Under the pieces are notes generated by a model. It did no database searches. It was given only the letters and a program-made list of their open reading frames with translations, and was not told the origin of the DNA. From Armatimonadota bacterium (GTDB taxonomy: Bacteria; Armatimonadota; Zipacnadia; Zipacnadales; UBA11051), in assembly GCA_003542955.1 (NCBI GenBank), contig DPJP01000126.1, positions 1,011 through 7,475 of the forward strand: a DNA stretch of 6,465 nucleotides, written 5' to 3'. Each line of letters starts with the position of its first letter. The first letter of the stretch is position 1. Shown here piece after piece: positions 1 through 5,764 of this stretch. A program made the translations under genes and the position numbers.

Positions 1-916
1 CCTGCGCGAGCTTGAGGCTGAGCGCGGCCGTGCGCTGCTGGCCCTGCGAGCCGTAGGTGCGCGCCGCGGCGCCGTTGATGCGGATGTCGAAATCGTCGCG
101 ATGCGGCCCGACGGACGTGAATCCGCTTTCGCAGTCGCGGTCAACGGCTGCGTCCAGGGCCTGCGCGAAGGCGGCCTGCGCCTCCTCGGTGCTCGAAGCC
201 GCCCCCAGGTCGCTCCGATACTGGAGGCCGAGTTCTTCCTTCTCGTTGCTGAGGGTGCCATGGGTGATGTCGGCGGCTTCACTCAGAGTGTTGAGAAACT
301 CCGCGCGGTCGACGGCGATGGCTGCGCCCGCCTGCGCAAGCTGCCGGGTCCAGGGCTCCAGAGACGCAGTCGTGGCGATGCGGTCGCGTATCTGCTTGAG
401 CACGGCGTTGCGCTGATCGAGTGCCCGCCGGTAGCGCTGGGAGTCGTCGAGGTAGCGTGGCCGCAACTGCGACAGCGCGACGTTGAGAAAGCGCCTGCGC
501 ACCTGCGGGGGGCCCTTCACCAGATCGAGGTCCTCGCCCGTGAACATCACCACGCTCACGTGGCCGATAATGTCGGACACGCGGGAGGTGAGCACGCCGT
601 CGAGCCACATCTGCTTGGGTGGGGTTCCGTTGTCGCCGGCCCCGTTGGCACTGATGCCGAGAGCGATCGCTGTGGCATCGCCGCCGGAGGAGACGAAGCT
701 GCCCTCGACCCGGCAGTACGGCTGATCCCAGCGGATCAGGCGACGGTCCAGATGCGTGCGCGGTGACTTGGTGGTGGCCAGCAGGTGCATGGCTTCCAGC
801 AGGCTCGTCTTGCCGGACGCATTGGGGCCGACGATAATCGTCAGCCCCGGTCGAAACTGCATCTCAAGCTGTGGGTACAGGCGGAAGTTTTCCAGACTCA
901 ACCCGGCTACGTGCAC
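1..916 (-). CDS. recF: RecF, DNA replication/repair ATPase (partial, C-terminus missing)
   Basis: RecF is an SMC/ABC-like ATPase that binds gapped DNA at stalled forks and, with RecO and RecR, loads RecA. Translation gives 305 residues before the window ends; family members usually have about 360-380. The N-terminal strand and the LSLENFRLYP segment match RecF starts. A Walker A motif, GPNASGKT, lies at about residues 30-37. The RecF motif GPHRDDF is at about 270-276, and the ABC signature-like SQGQQR at about 290-295. Walker B and the D-loop would lie beyond the left edge and are not visible. The chosen start is GTG at 916. It has an AAGGGG ribosome site, overlapping the dnaN stop codon, 6 bases upstream, and the next in-frame ATG would remove the first strand of the fold. 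The gene begins 10 bases after the dnaN stop, so the two are almost certainly co-transcribed and perhaps translationally coupled. Confidence 0.96.
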   Translation of the reverse strand, partial: MHVAGLSLENFRLYPQLEMQFRPGLTIIVGPNASGKTSLLEAMHLLATTKSPRTHLDRRLIRWDQPYCRVEGSFVSSGGDATAIALGISANGAGDNGTPPKQMWLDGVLTSRVSDIIGHVSVVMFTGEDLDLVKGPPQVRRRFLNVALSQLRPRYLDDSQRYRRALDQRNAVLKQIRDRIATTASLEPWTRQLAQAGAAIAVDRAEFLNTLSEAADITHGTLSNEKEELGLQYRSDLGAASSTEEAQAAFAQALDAAVDRDCESGFTSVGPHRDDFDIRINGAAARTYGSQGQQRTAALSLKLAQ

Positions 917-926
917 TCCCGGCCCC

Positions 927-2039
927 TTACATGATCTGCATTGGCATCAGCACATACAGGTATCCGTCATCGCCGACGGGCTTGAGCAGGCCGGAGTTCA
1001 GTGGGCCGGAGAGCTCAAGAACGACTTCCTCGGTGGCACATGCGTGGAGCATGTGCAGGATGAACTCCGCATTGAAGGCGACCTCGGCATCCTCGCCGGT
1101 CATGCTGACCGGCACGGCCTCCTCGACCTCGCCGACATCCTGGCTGCGGGCGCTGACGGTCATCGTCTCCCCGCTCGCGCGCAGCACCACGCGGTAGGCA
1201 TCCTGACGTGCGACGATCAGCGCGCGCTCGAGCGCTGAGGTCACGTCGGAGACAGACACCGTGATGAGCTTGTCGCCGCCGGTGGGGATCACCTTCGGGT
1301 AATTGACGAATTGCCCGTCGATGAGCCGCGAGCCGATAGTAGTATCACCGACGACAAACTCAATCTGGTTCTGGGAGATGGCGATGCGGACCTCATCGTC
1401 TGACTCATCGTCAAGGGCTCGCTGGAGTTCCACGAGCGCACGGCGTGAGACGATGGCCTCCTGGTCCCTGTCCATCGCGGCGCCAATGCCGCGCGTGCAA
1501 AGCGCGAGCCTGTAGGTGTCCGTCGACACTATCTCGAGTTTGCCCTGCGTGATCTTCATCAGCGCGCCGGTGAGGATCGGGCGTGTCTCATCAGTCGAGG
1601 TGGCAAACACGGTCAAGTCCAGCATCTCGAGCAGGGCGCCCTGAGTCATGCTGAAGGTGACAGGATCATCGAGCTGCGGAAGCTGCTCAAAGTCATCGGG
1701 CGGCAACCCGCGAATGCTGAACTGCGATTTCCCACCGCGGATCTGCAGCGAGTTACTCTCCACCGCCGTCAGCTGCACATCACCCATGGGCAGACGCCCC
1801 GCGACATCGGTGATCAGTCTCGCCGGAACGGTGATGGCGCCCTCCTCGAGCACCACACAGGGCATCGAGGTCCTGACGCCGATGAACTCGAGGTCGGTCG
1901 CCACCAGCGTCAGCATGCCATCGGCGGCTTCCATGTAGATGTTGTTCTGGATCGGCTGGGTGCTGCGTCCCGACACCCCCCGCGCGACCATCTGCAGCTT
2001 CGAGTACAGCGCGCGCTGCTCACACGTCACACTCAGCAT
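927..2039 (-). CDS. dnaN: DNA polymerase III beta subunit (sliding clamp)
   Basis: The beta clamp is a ring-shaped dimer that tethers DNA polymerase III and many repair and replication proteins to DNA. The frame gives 370 residues, close to the E. coli (366) and B. subtilis (378) proteins, enough for the usual three clamp domains. Diagnostic segments include TRPILTGALMKI in the middle domain, RLIDGQFVNYPKVIP near the domain 2/3 boundary (compare RLIDGRFPDYRRVLP in known clamps), FNAEFILHML, and the C-terminal YLYVLMPMQIM, which forms part of the peptide-binding pocket in known clamps. The start at ATG 2039 is favoured because an AGGGAGGT ribosome site sits 8 bases upstream and the protein begins with the conserved N-terminal strand. 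The frame stays open to 2237, but that extension is not clamp-like. recF follows after 10 bases, and a candidate promoter lies about 220 bases upstream at 2262-2291. Confidence 0.98.
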   Translation of the reverse strand: MLSVTCEQRALYSKLQMVARGVSGRSTQPIQNNIYMEAADGMLTLVATDLEFIGVRTSMPCVVLEEGAITVPARLITDVAGRLPMGDVQLTAVESNSLQIRGGKSQFSIRGLPPDDFEQLPQLDDPVTFSMTQGALLEMLDLTVFATSTDETRPILTGALMKITQGKLEIVSTDTYRLALCTRGIGAAMDRDQEAIVSRRALVELQRALDDESDDEVRIAISQNQIEFVVGDTTIGSRLIDGQFVNYPKVIPTGGDKLITVSVSDVTSALERALIVARQDAYRVVLRASGETMTVSARSQDVGEVEEAVPVSMTGEDAEVAFNAEFILHMLHACATEEVVLELSGPLNSGLLKPVGDDGYLYVLMPMQIM

Positions 2040-2047
2040 TGTCCCGG

Positions 2048-2055
2048 ACCTCCCT
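2048..2055 (-). promoter_or_regulatory. Ribosome binding site of dnaN
   Basis: The minus strand reads AGGGAGGT, a near-perfect anti-16S match, with 8 bases between it and ATG 2039. It decides the dnaN start in favour of 2039 over the in-frame upstream ATG at 2237. Confidence 0.85.
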
Positions 2056-2216
2056 CGGATCCCTGCAGGCTTGGAGACCGTGGCGGGCTGCTGCCCCGCA
2101 TTGACGGCCACTCTTACTGCCCAATCGGCCCCCCTTTCCCCATGCGAGCGCGCTTCGCCTTCCCAACGTGCGAAAACACGCCGGACGGCCGACGAATGCC
2201 TACCGCCGCATATGGG

Positions 2217-2231
2217 CATCTGGGGCAGATG
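2217..2231. repeat. Perfect 6-bp inverted repeat in the dnaN leader
   Basis: CATCTG, then GGG, then CAGATG: a perfect 6-bp stem with a 3-base centre. It lies about 25-40 bases downstream of the predicted dnaN transcription start. It could form a small hairpin in the 5' untranslated RNA or be an operator for a dimeric regulator. The sequence alone does not say which, and a 6-bp match can also arise by chance. Confidence 0.4.
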
Positions 2232-2261
2232 GTGCAACTCTGTCTGGTTTTGGCCAGCGTA

Positions 2262-2291
2262 ATTGTACTTGCTTTGCCGGGGGGTTGTCCA
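2262..2291 (-). promoter_or_regulatory. Predicted sigma70-type promoter of dnaN-recF
   Basis: On the minus strand, TGGACA (2291-2286, 5 of 6 matches to TTGACA) is separated by 18 bases from TACAAT (2267-2262, 5 of 6 matches to TATAAT). It points at dnaN, and the predicted start near 2255 gives a leader of about 215 bases. A DnaA-box-like TTGTCCATA (2285-2293, two mismatches to TTATCCACA) overlaps the -35 element, so DnaA might influence dnaN expression. The promoter call rests on consensus match and position only. Confidence 0.6.
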
Positions 2292-2292
2292 T

Positions 2293-2304
2293 ACTCACTC
2301 CGAG
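2293..2304 (+). repeat. 12-bp direct repeat, copy 1 (ACTCACTCCGAG)
   Basis: This 12-base string recurs exactly at 2415-2426, 122 bases away, inside the gene-free origin region. The first copy overlaps CACTC-C-GAGTG, an 11-base near-palindrome at 2296-2306. No known origin-binding protein site is recognised in it. Confidence 0.45.
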
Positions 2305-2414
2305 TGCCCGGCAGTCTACGGGGTCACTGTCTCTGTGCTCAGCTGTATCAGGTCAATGATCATGTCTGTGCCGAGCAGTCAATTGCCGGCAAGTGTGAGC
2401 AGGCCGGATCATCC

Positions 2415-2426
2415 ACTCACTCCGAG
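2415..2426 (+). repeat. 12-bp direct repeat, copy 2 (ACTCACTCCGAG)
   Basis: Exact second copy of the string at 2293-2304, in the same orientation. After it the sequence diverges (GCGCG here, TGCCC at copy 1), so only the 12-base core is shared. Confidence 0.45.
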
Positions 2427-2509
2427 CGCGTGCTCCGGGGCGCGCGTGGAAGAGCTTGATGGCGTGGTTTTCCGCACTGCCGTTGAGTCTAGCTCTTCAT
2501 ACTTAAGGC

Positions 2510-2527
2510 TAGTAGTAGTAGTAGTAG
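2510..2527 (+). repeat. (TAG)6 array, candidate DnaA-trio element
   Basis: Six uninterrupted TAG triplets. DnaA-trios are described as repeats of 3'-[G/A]AT-5', which read 5' to 3' are TAG or TAA. They bind single-stranded DNA held by DnaA during unwinding. Here the 3' end of the array faces a G-rich tract and then the DnaA-box side, the polarity expected of the known element. A simple trinucleotide microsatellite is the alternative, but the position within an origin favours function. Confidence 0.65.
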
Positions 2528-2530
2528 GGG

Positions 2531-2539
2531 GCGGGATAA
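2531..2539 (-). other. Weak DnaA-box-like site next to the trio
   Basis: The minus strand reads TTATCCCGC. The first six bases match TTATCCACA and the last three do not. It is the only box-like string close to the TAG array, 3 bases from its end, which is where a loading box would be expected. Three mismatches make it doubtful. Confidence 0.25.
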
Positions 2540-2603
2540 CGTGGGAAAGTGACCTGGGGGCAAGGTGCTCAGGAGTTCGTGATGTCGACAAAGTTGTGGA
2601 CGG

Positions 2604-2612
2604 TGAGGATAA
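2604..2612 (-). other. DnaA box (one mismatch)
   Basis: The minus strand reads TTATCCTCA, one mismatch to TTATCCACA. An identical 9-mer lies in the opposite orientation at 2651-2659, so the pair is an inverted repeat of 9 bases around the box cluster. Confidence 0.6.
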
Positions 2613-2613
2613 C

Positions 2614-2622
2614 TCATCCACA
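2614..2622 (+). other. DnaA box (one mismatch)
   Basis: TCATCCACA, one mismatch to TTATCCACA, separated by a single base from the opposite-strand box at 2604-2612. Confidence 0.65.
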
Positions 2623-2641
2623 GTGCCCACAGGCGGCGAAA

Positions 2642-2650
2642 TCGTCCACA
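2642..2650 (+). other. DnaA box (two mismatches)
   Basis: TCGTCCACA, two mismatches to TTATCCACA. It abuts the next box (2651-2659) head to tail with no gap, as expected for cooperative DnaA binding. Confidence 0.5.
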
Positions 2651-2659
2651 TTATCCTCA
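2651..2659 (+). other. DnaA box (one mismatch)
   Basis: TTATCCTCA, one mismatch to TTATCCACA. It starts 12 bases before the perfect box at 2663, so the boxes at 2642, 2651 and 2663 form a tight tandem triplet on one strand. Confidence 0.6.
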
Positions 2660-2662
2660 GTC

Positions 2663-2671
2663 TTATCCACA
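2663..2671 (+). other. DnaA box (perfect consensus)
   Basis: Exact TTATCCACA, the high-affinity DnaA box. It is the rightmost of the cluster and sits 109 bases from the end of the beta-helix gene. Confidence 0.85.
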
Positions 2672-2779
2672 GTTTGCCTTCAGAGAACGCACACTGCAAT
2701 CTCGGCGTCGCGAGACGTGACTCATTGCCAGACCGCAGAGGATATGAGATCGACTTCCGGTGGCTGGGACTGATAGGTC

Positions 2780-5524
2780 TCACCTGCCGATATAGACGTC
2801 GTCGAGTCGGAACTCATCCCGCGACCCGACCTGCTTGCCGCCGTCAATTGCCAAGTCGCCGATGTCGAGCGCGTGCAGTATCTGCACATCCGGGTACTTC
2901 GTACGGATGTCGCGAACGTCGAAGCTGATCTCATGCCACTCTCCGTCGGCTATGAGCTGCTGCGGGAAGGGTTCATCCGGCAGTGGGCCCCGTCCGCGTA
3001 TCTGCTCGGCGCCGTCCGCCACGGGTGCCCGATCCAGCACGTCGGCGGTACCCGCGAAGTAGTAGCGCCGCGAGTCCTGCGCGGAGTCCATGTCCCAGAG
3101 CGTGTACCAGGCTGACGGGAACGGACGGACAAACATCGCGACCGGTGTGCCACTGCGTATCTGGTAGCGGATGCGCACGTGGGGGTACTTGTCAATGTCC
3201 CAGCCGCGGGGGCGAATGAAAGCCGGCAGCACCCAGGGCGCCTCGCCGCGCGGGTAGACGCGCACGTGCCCCGCGCCCGTTGCCTCGTCGATCACCTGCC
3301 GGTACGAGGAGGAGCCCGTATCCCTGCGGCCACGGTAGAGCTGCCAGTAGACGAACCAGTCGGGGTCGTCTCGGTCGAAGGTCGTGTGAACCAAGACGTC
3401 CTCAGCGGGTGCGGGTCTTGCATCGACATAGCCGACGCCGATGACACGCCGGCCGTCCGCGTCGGTCACACGCACCCGCACACCGTAGTCGCGGGCCTCC
3501 CCATAGCGATGCGTGACAGTCTCACCCTCTGCCGTGGCTCCGTCGCCCAGTTGCCAGGAGTACTCCAACGGCCGCGTGAGTCCCCGGTCGACCGCGCGCA
3601 GTGCAGTGTTCTCGCCGGCTCGAGTGCGGACCGGCTGAGCGAGCACCTGCACACACGGGCGGCCACCGTCACCATGCTCGATGATGCCGATATCCGGCGC
3701 GGCGCCGGACCACGGAAATGAGACTGGCGCTCCCGCCGCCCATTGCAGGTCTCGATCCAGCCGTAGCACCCCCGCCTCCACATCTATCTCGACCACACGC
3801 GCCCGGTTATCCGGTGAACCGACGGCAACCAGGTCGCCCTGCTCACCCTCAATTCCGTAGCCGTCAGAGAACGGGTAGGGGTCCACGACCCGCAGCAGAC
3901 GGCCGGCCCCTGCCTCTGCCGTCACCGTCAGGGGGGCAGCGGTATCACGCAGCGGGCTGTCCTCCGCCGGGGAGAAGTCCAGGCCCGCGGGGTCGGCGAA
4001 CCGCGGATCGGTCTCGACATTGTCCACGAACATGCCTTCATCAGCCGGGCCCGCGAGCAGCGTCACCGGCGCATCGGCCGGCCACGAGATATCCCGGTCC
4101 AGGTGCAGCATTCCACGCCCGCCATCGACGTCGATGACAGCCGCGAGCGATTGGTCTCCGCCTACGGTAATCAGCGCCGGGCCTGCGCCCTCGCGGATCA
4201 GGCGCTCGAAAGCCGATGCATCGGCGACGGGCAGCCTGCGGCCGGCCCCGGCGGCCGGCGCCTGCGTGATTGGCTGCTCGAGCTGAGACGCCCATCGATC
4301 GCGCCCCTGGGCAGATGCCAGACTCAGCGGCGTCCGGCCGTAGAGCATCAGGGCGCCGGCGCCCTCGCTGACGGAGTTGAGGACATTGCGCACCAGCCGC
4401 ACCCGCGCCGGATCACCCCCGGTGAGCCAGACCTGGGTGCCGGAGGCATAGGGGTCGTTGCCGCTGAAGACGTTGTTGCAGATAACCATGTCGCGGAAGT
4501 TGCTGTACCTGGTGCCCGCGAACAGCGCGACGCCGTGGTTGCCGTGGAACACGTTGTGGTAGGTGCGGTTGTGCAGATGTGGAACCTTCGACGCGCCCTG
4601 GTAGTTCCATGCCAACCCGCAGGCATCGAATGTAGTGTTGAAGCGGAAGATGAGCCGCTCGCCGAGTATCTGGTTCACCGGCCCGGCGGAACTGCCACCG
4701 TTGAACTGGTTGGCGAAGATGTTGCCCTCGACCAGTATCTCGCTGCAGGTGTCCGGGCCGATCGAGAAGTTCCTGGCCCATCCCGCATGGAACACGTTCC
4801 CGCGCACGATGGCCCGTTGGGTATACCGGAGCACGCCGGGTCCGTGGCCGGTGCGGCTGAAGGAATTGCCCTCGATGAGTATTCCGCGCGAATGCGTGAC
4901 CAGCCACATGTCGGAGGCGCGGGCGTCACGGGCCATATCGTTATCGAGGATGCGCACCTGCTCCGAGCCCTCGACCCGGAAGCACTGGTACACATAGCCT
5001 CCGGAGAAGGCGCAGTCGGCAACGGCAATGTGCGAACTGTCAAAGATGCGCGCCCAGCCACCCTCGGACGCGCTGCCGCCGGTGTCTTGCACCTCGAATC
5101 CGTGCACCTGGATATGTGACCGGCCGACGATCTCGATGCGCGCGCCGCCTGCCAGCGACTGACTGCCGCTCGGGCCGACGACGAACTCTCCGGGTGCGTG
5201 ACCGACCAGGCGCGCGGTGCGTCGCTGCTCGGCGCGGAACACAATCGGGGCCTCAGGAGTGCCGCTGTTTGCCGGTACCAGGCGGCCGGAGTACTCTCCG
5301 GGCAGGAAGATGATCGTATCCCCGGCCTTCGCCCTCTCACCGGCATGCTCCGGCGTGCGCCAGGGGGCCGCGCGGGTGCCGGGTTGGGCGTCGTCGCCAT
5401 CGGGAGAAACGTAGTAGGTAGCCTGAGCGTCGGCGGCACATGCGGGCGTGGTTACGCCGGGCAAGCCGCCTGCAACCATGAATCCGATCAGCGCCGCCAA
5501 CCACAACGAGTGCCTCGCGCCCAT
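2780..5524 (-). CDS. Secreted right-handed beta-helix protein with PKD-like and carbohydrate-binding-like domains
   Basis: The 914-residue protein is probably exported and acts on or binds polysaccharide; no specific enzyme activity can be assigned. Residues 1-30 form a signal peptide (hydrophobic LWLAALIGFMVAGGL, then ACAADAQA). The segment YYVSPDGDDAQPGT (37-50) to LPGEY is the usual opening of extracellular pectate-lyase-like helices. Residues about 128-384 hold some ten coils of the type ILIEGNSF, AIVRGNVF, ILVEGNIF and MVICNNVF, with an asparagine ladder. Two similar modules lie at 425-497 and 537-612, around a helix-ending segment (DPRFADP, 506-512). A PKD-like domain follows at about 625-702 (WQLGDG, then THRY and VRVTDADG). 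Residues 708-914 look like a beta-sandwich ending in EFRLDDVYIGR, typical of carbohydrate-binding jelly rolls. ATG 5524 has GGGGAG upstream and starts the signal peptide. The open frame continues to 6310, but that part lies antisense to the oxidoreductase. There is no C-terminal membrane anchor and no good lipobox. Confidence 0.88.
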   Translation of the reverse strand: MGARHSLWLAALIGFMVAGGLPGVTTPACAADAQATYYVSPDGDDAQPGTRAAPWRTPEHAGERAKAGDTIIFLPGEYSGRLVPANSGTPEAPIVFRAEQRRTARLVGHAPGEFVVGPSGSQSLAGGARIEIVGRSHIQVHGFEVQDTGGSASEGGWARIFDSSHIAVADCAFSGGYVYQCFRVEGSEQVRILDNDMARDARASDMWLVTHSRGILIEGNSFSRTGHGPGVLRYTQRAIVRGNVFHAGWARNFSIGPDTCSEILVEGNIFANQFNGGSSAGPVNQILGERLIFRFNTTFDACGLAWNYQGASKVPHLHNRTYHNVFHGNHGVALFAGTRYSNFRDMVICNNVFSGNDPYASGTQVWLTGGDPARVRLVRNVLNSVSEGAGALMLYGRTPLSLASAQGRDRWASQLEQPITQAPAAGAGRRLPVADASAFERLIREGAGPALITVGGDQSLAAVIDVDGGRGMLHLDRDISWPADAPVTLLAGPADEGMFVDNVETDPRFADPAGLDFSPAEDSPLRDTAAPLTVTAEAGAGRLLRVVDPYPFSDGYGIEGEQGDLVAVGSPDNRARVVEIDVEAGVLRLDRDLQWAAGAPVSFPWSGAAPDIGIIEHGDGGRPCVQVLAQPVRTRAGENTALRAVDRGLTRPLEYSWQLGDGATAEGETVTHRYGEARDYGVRVRVTDADGRRVIGVGYVDARPAPAEDVLVHTTFDRDDPDWFVYWQLYRGRRDTGSSSYRQVIDEATGAGHVRVYPRGEAPWVLPAFIRPRGWDIDKYPHVRIRYQIRSGTPVAMFVRPFPSAWYTLWDMDSAQDSRRYYFAGTADVLDRAPVADGAEQIRGRGPLPDEPFPQQLIADGEWHEISFDVRDIRTKYPDVQILHALDIGDLAIDGGKQVGSRDEFRLDDVYIGR
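3689..3916 (-). repeat. Internal protein module, copy B (residues about 537-612)
   Basis: The encoded segment shares spaced identities with copy A: AGAGR near its start, then V.D and F, VG, a V-I-x-V/I-D core, LRLDRDLQW against LHLDRDISW, and APV followed by G and D. It lies after the end of the beta-helix and directly before the PKD-like domain. The pattern resembles small all-beta modules found in secreted and phage proteins, but I cannot name the family. Confidence 0.6.
4034..4252 (-). repeat. Internal protein module, copy A (residues about 425-497)
   Basis: This is the first of two similar modules. It lies between the last recognisable helix coil (near residue 384) and the DPRFADP segment (506-512) that normally closes this type of beta-helix, so it looks inserted into the final coil. 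Its key string LDRDISW pairs with LDRDLQW of copy B. Confidence 0.6.
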
Positions 5525-5615
5525 GAGCCGCTCTCCCCATCCTCGAGAGGTCCACACCCTCAACTGCTGATCAGCGCAGACGACAACGCGGAAGGCGTGC
5601 CCGCCACGCGCGGTG

Positions 5616-5629
5616 TCTGCACGTGTAGA
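5616..5629. promoter_or_regulatory. 14-bp palindrome at the beta-helix gene promoter (candidate operator)
   Basis: TCT-G-CACGTG-T-AGA is symmetric except for the two N positions of TCT-N-CACGTG-N-AGA. It directly follows the predicted -10 element and covers the predicted transcription start (about 5622), where a bound repressor would block initiation. No regulator is encoded in the window, so the binding protein is unknown. Confidence 0.45.
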
Positions 5630-5655
5630 GTGTATCCCCTCCGCCGGATTGTCAA
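5629..5655 (-). promoter_or_regulatory. Predicted sigma70-type promoter of the beta-helix gene
   Basis: The minus strand has a perfect TTGACA (5655-5650), a 15-base spacer, and TACACT (5634-5629, 4 of 6 matches to TATAAT). The short spacer is a weakness. It lies about 100 bases upstream of ATG 5524, in the divergent intergenic region 5525-5764. No equally good plus-strand promoter for the oxidoreductase was found there. Confidence 0.5.
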
Positions 5656-5764
5656 GTGCCCCACGCACGCTCGGGGCCGTTTGTGCACGCAGGTGCCACG
5701 ACGCCGGGTATGGAACTACCCCTGCCTCAATGACCGTGACAAAGAGAAGCTGGAGTGATGGACG

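Larger units (their letters stand above)
2470..2680. other. Predicted chromosomal replication origin (oriC) core
   Basis: The stretch 2040-2779 has no credible gene. Its right-hand half combines several origin elements. An A+T-richer segment (28 of 45 bases are A or T over 2483-2527, by my count) runs into six TAG triplets at 2510-2527. A G-rich tract follows at 2527-2535. A cluster of DnaA boxes at 2604-2671 includes a perfect TTATCCACA (2663-2671) and three one-mismatch copies. It lies directly upstream of dnaN-recF, a classic oriC position. The order A+T-rich DNA, trio, G/C tract, boxes resembles the basal unwinding element described for B. subtilis, although the good boxes here begin 76 bases from the trio rather than right beside it. 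dnaA itself is not in the window. A plasmid or secondary-chromosome origin is unlikely, given dnaN and recF. Confidence 0.82.

Noticed and set aside
101..766. Plus-strand open frame of 221 codons
   Set aside because: It is wholly antisense to recF, whose motifs are clear.
2040..2237. N-terminal extension of DnaN by 66 codons
   Set aside because: The added residues are not clamp-like, and a strong ribosome site marks 2039 as the start.
2700..2715. Hairpin TCTCG-N6-CGAGA downstream of the beta-helix gene as a terminator
   Set aside because: The stem is only 5 bp and is not followed by a T-run on either strand.
2409..2783. Minus-strand open frame of 124 codons overlapping the end of the beta-helix gene
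   Set aside because: It runs through the DnaA boxes and the TAG array (giving a run of threonines), starts at a GTG overlapping a stop codon, is low in complexity, and resembles no protein family I know.
2263..2928. Plus-strand open frame of 221 codons across the origin and into the beta-helix gene
   Set aside because: It lies antisense to a well-supported gene at its right end, reads through the box cluster, and its composition is that of a G+C-rich shadow frame.
5432..5446. Lipobox around Cys29 of the beta-helix protein
   Set aside because: The residues before the cysteine are TPA, without the leucine-type residue expected at -3. A type I signal cleavage is more likely.
5681..5714. TTGTGC / TATGGA as a plus-strand promoter for the oxidoreductase
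   Set aside because: The 22-base spacing is far from 17 and both boxes are poor.
5706..5721. Inverted repeat GGGTA-N6-TACCC upstream of the oxidoreductase
   Set aside because: A 5-bp stem with no further symmetry and no T-run is common by chance.
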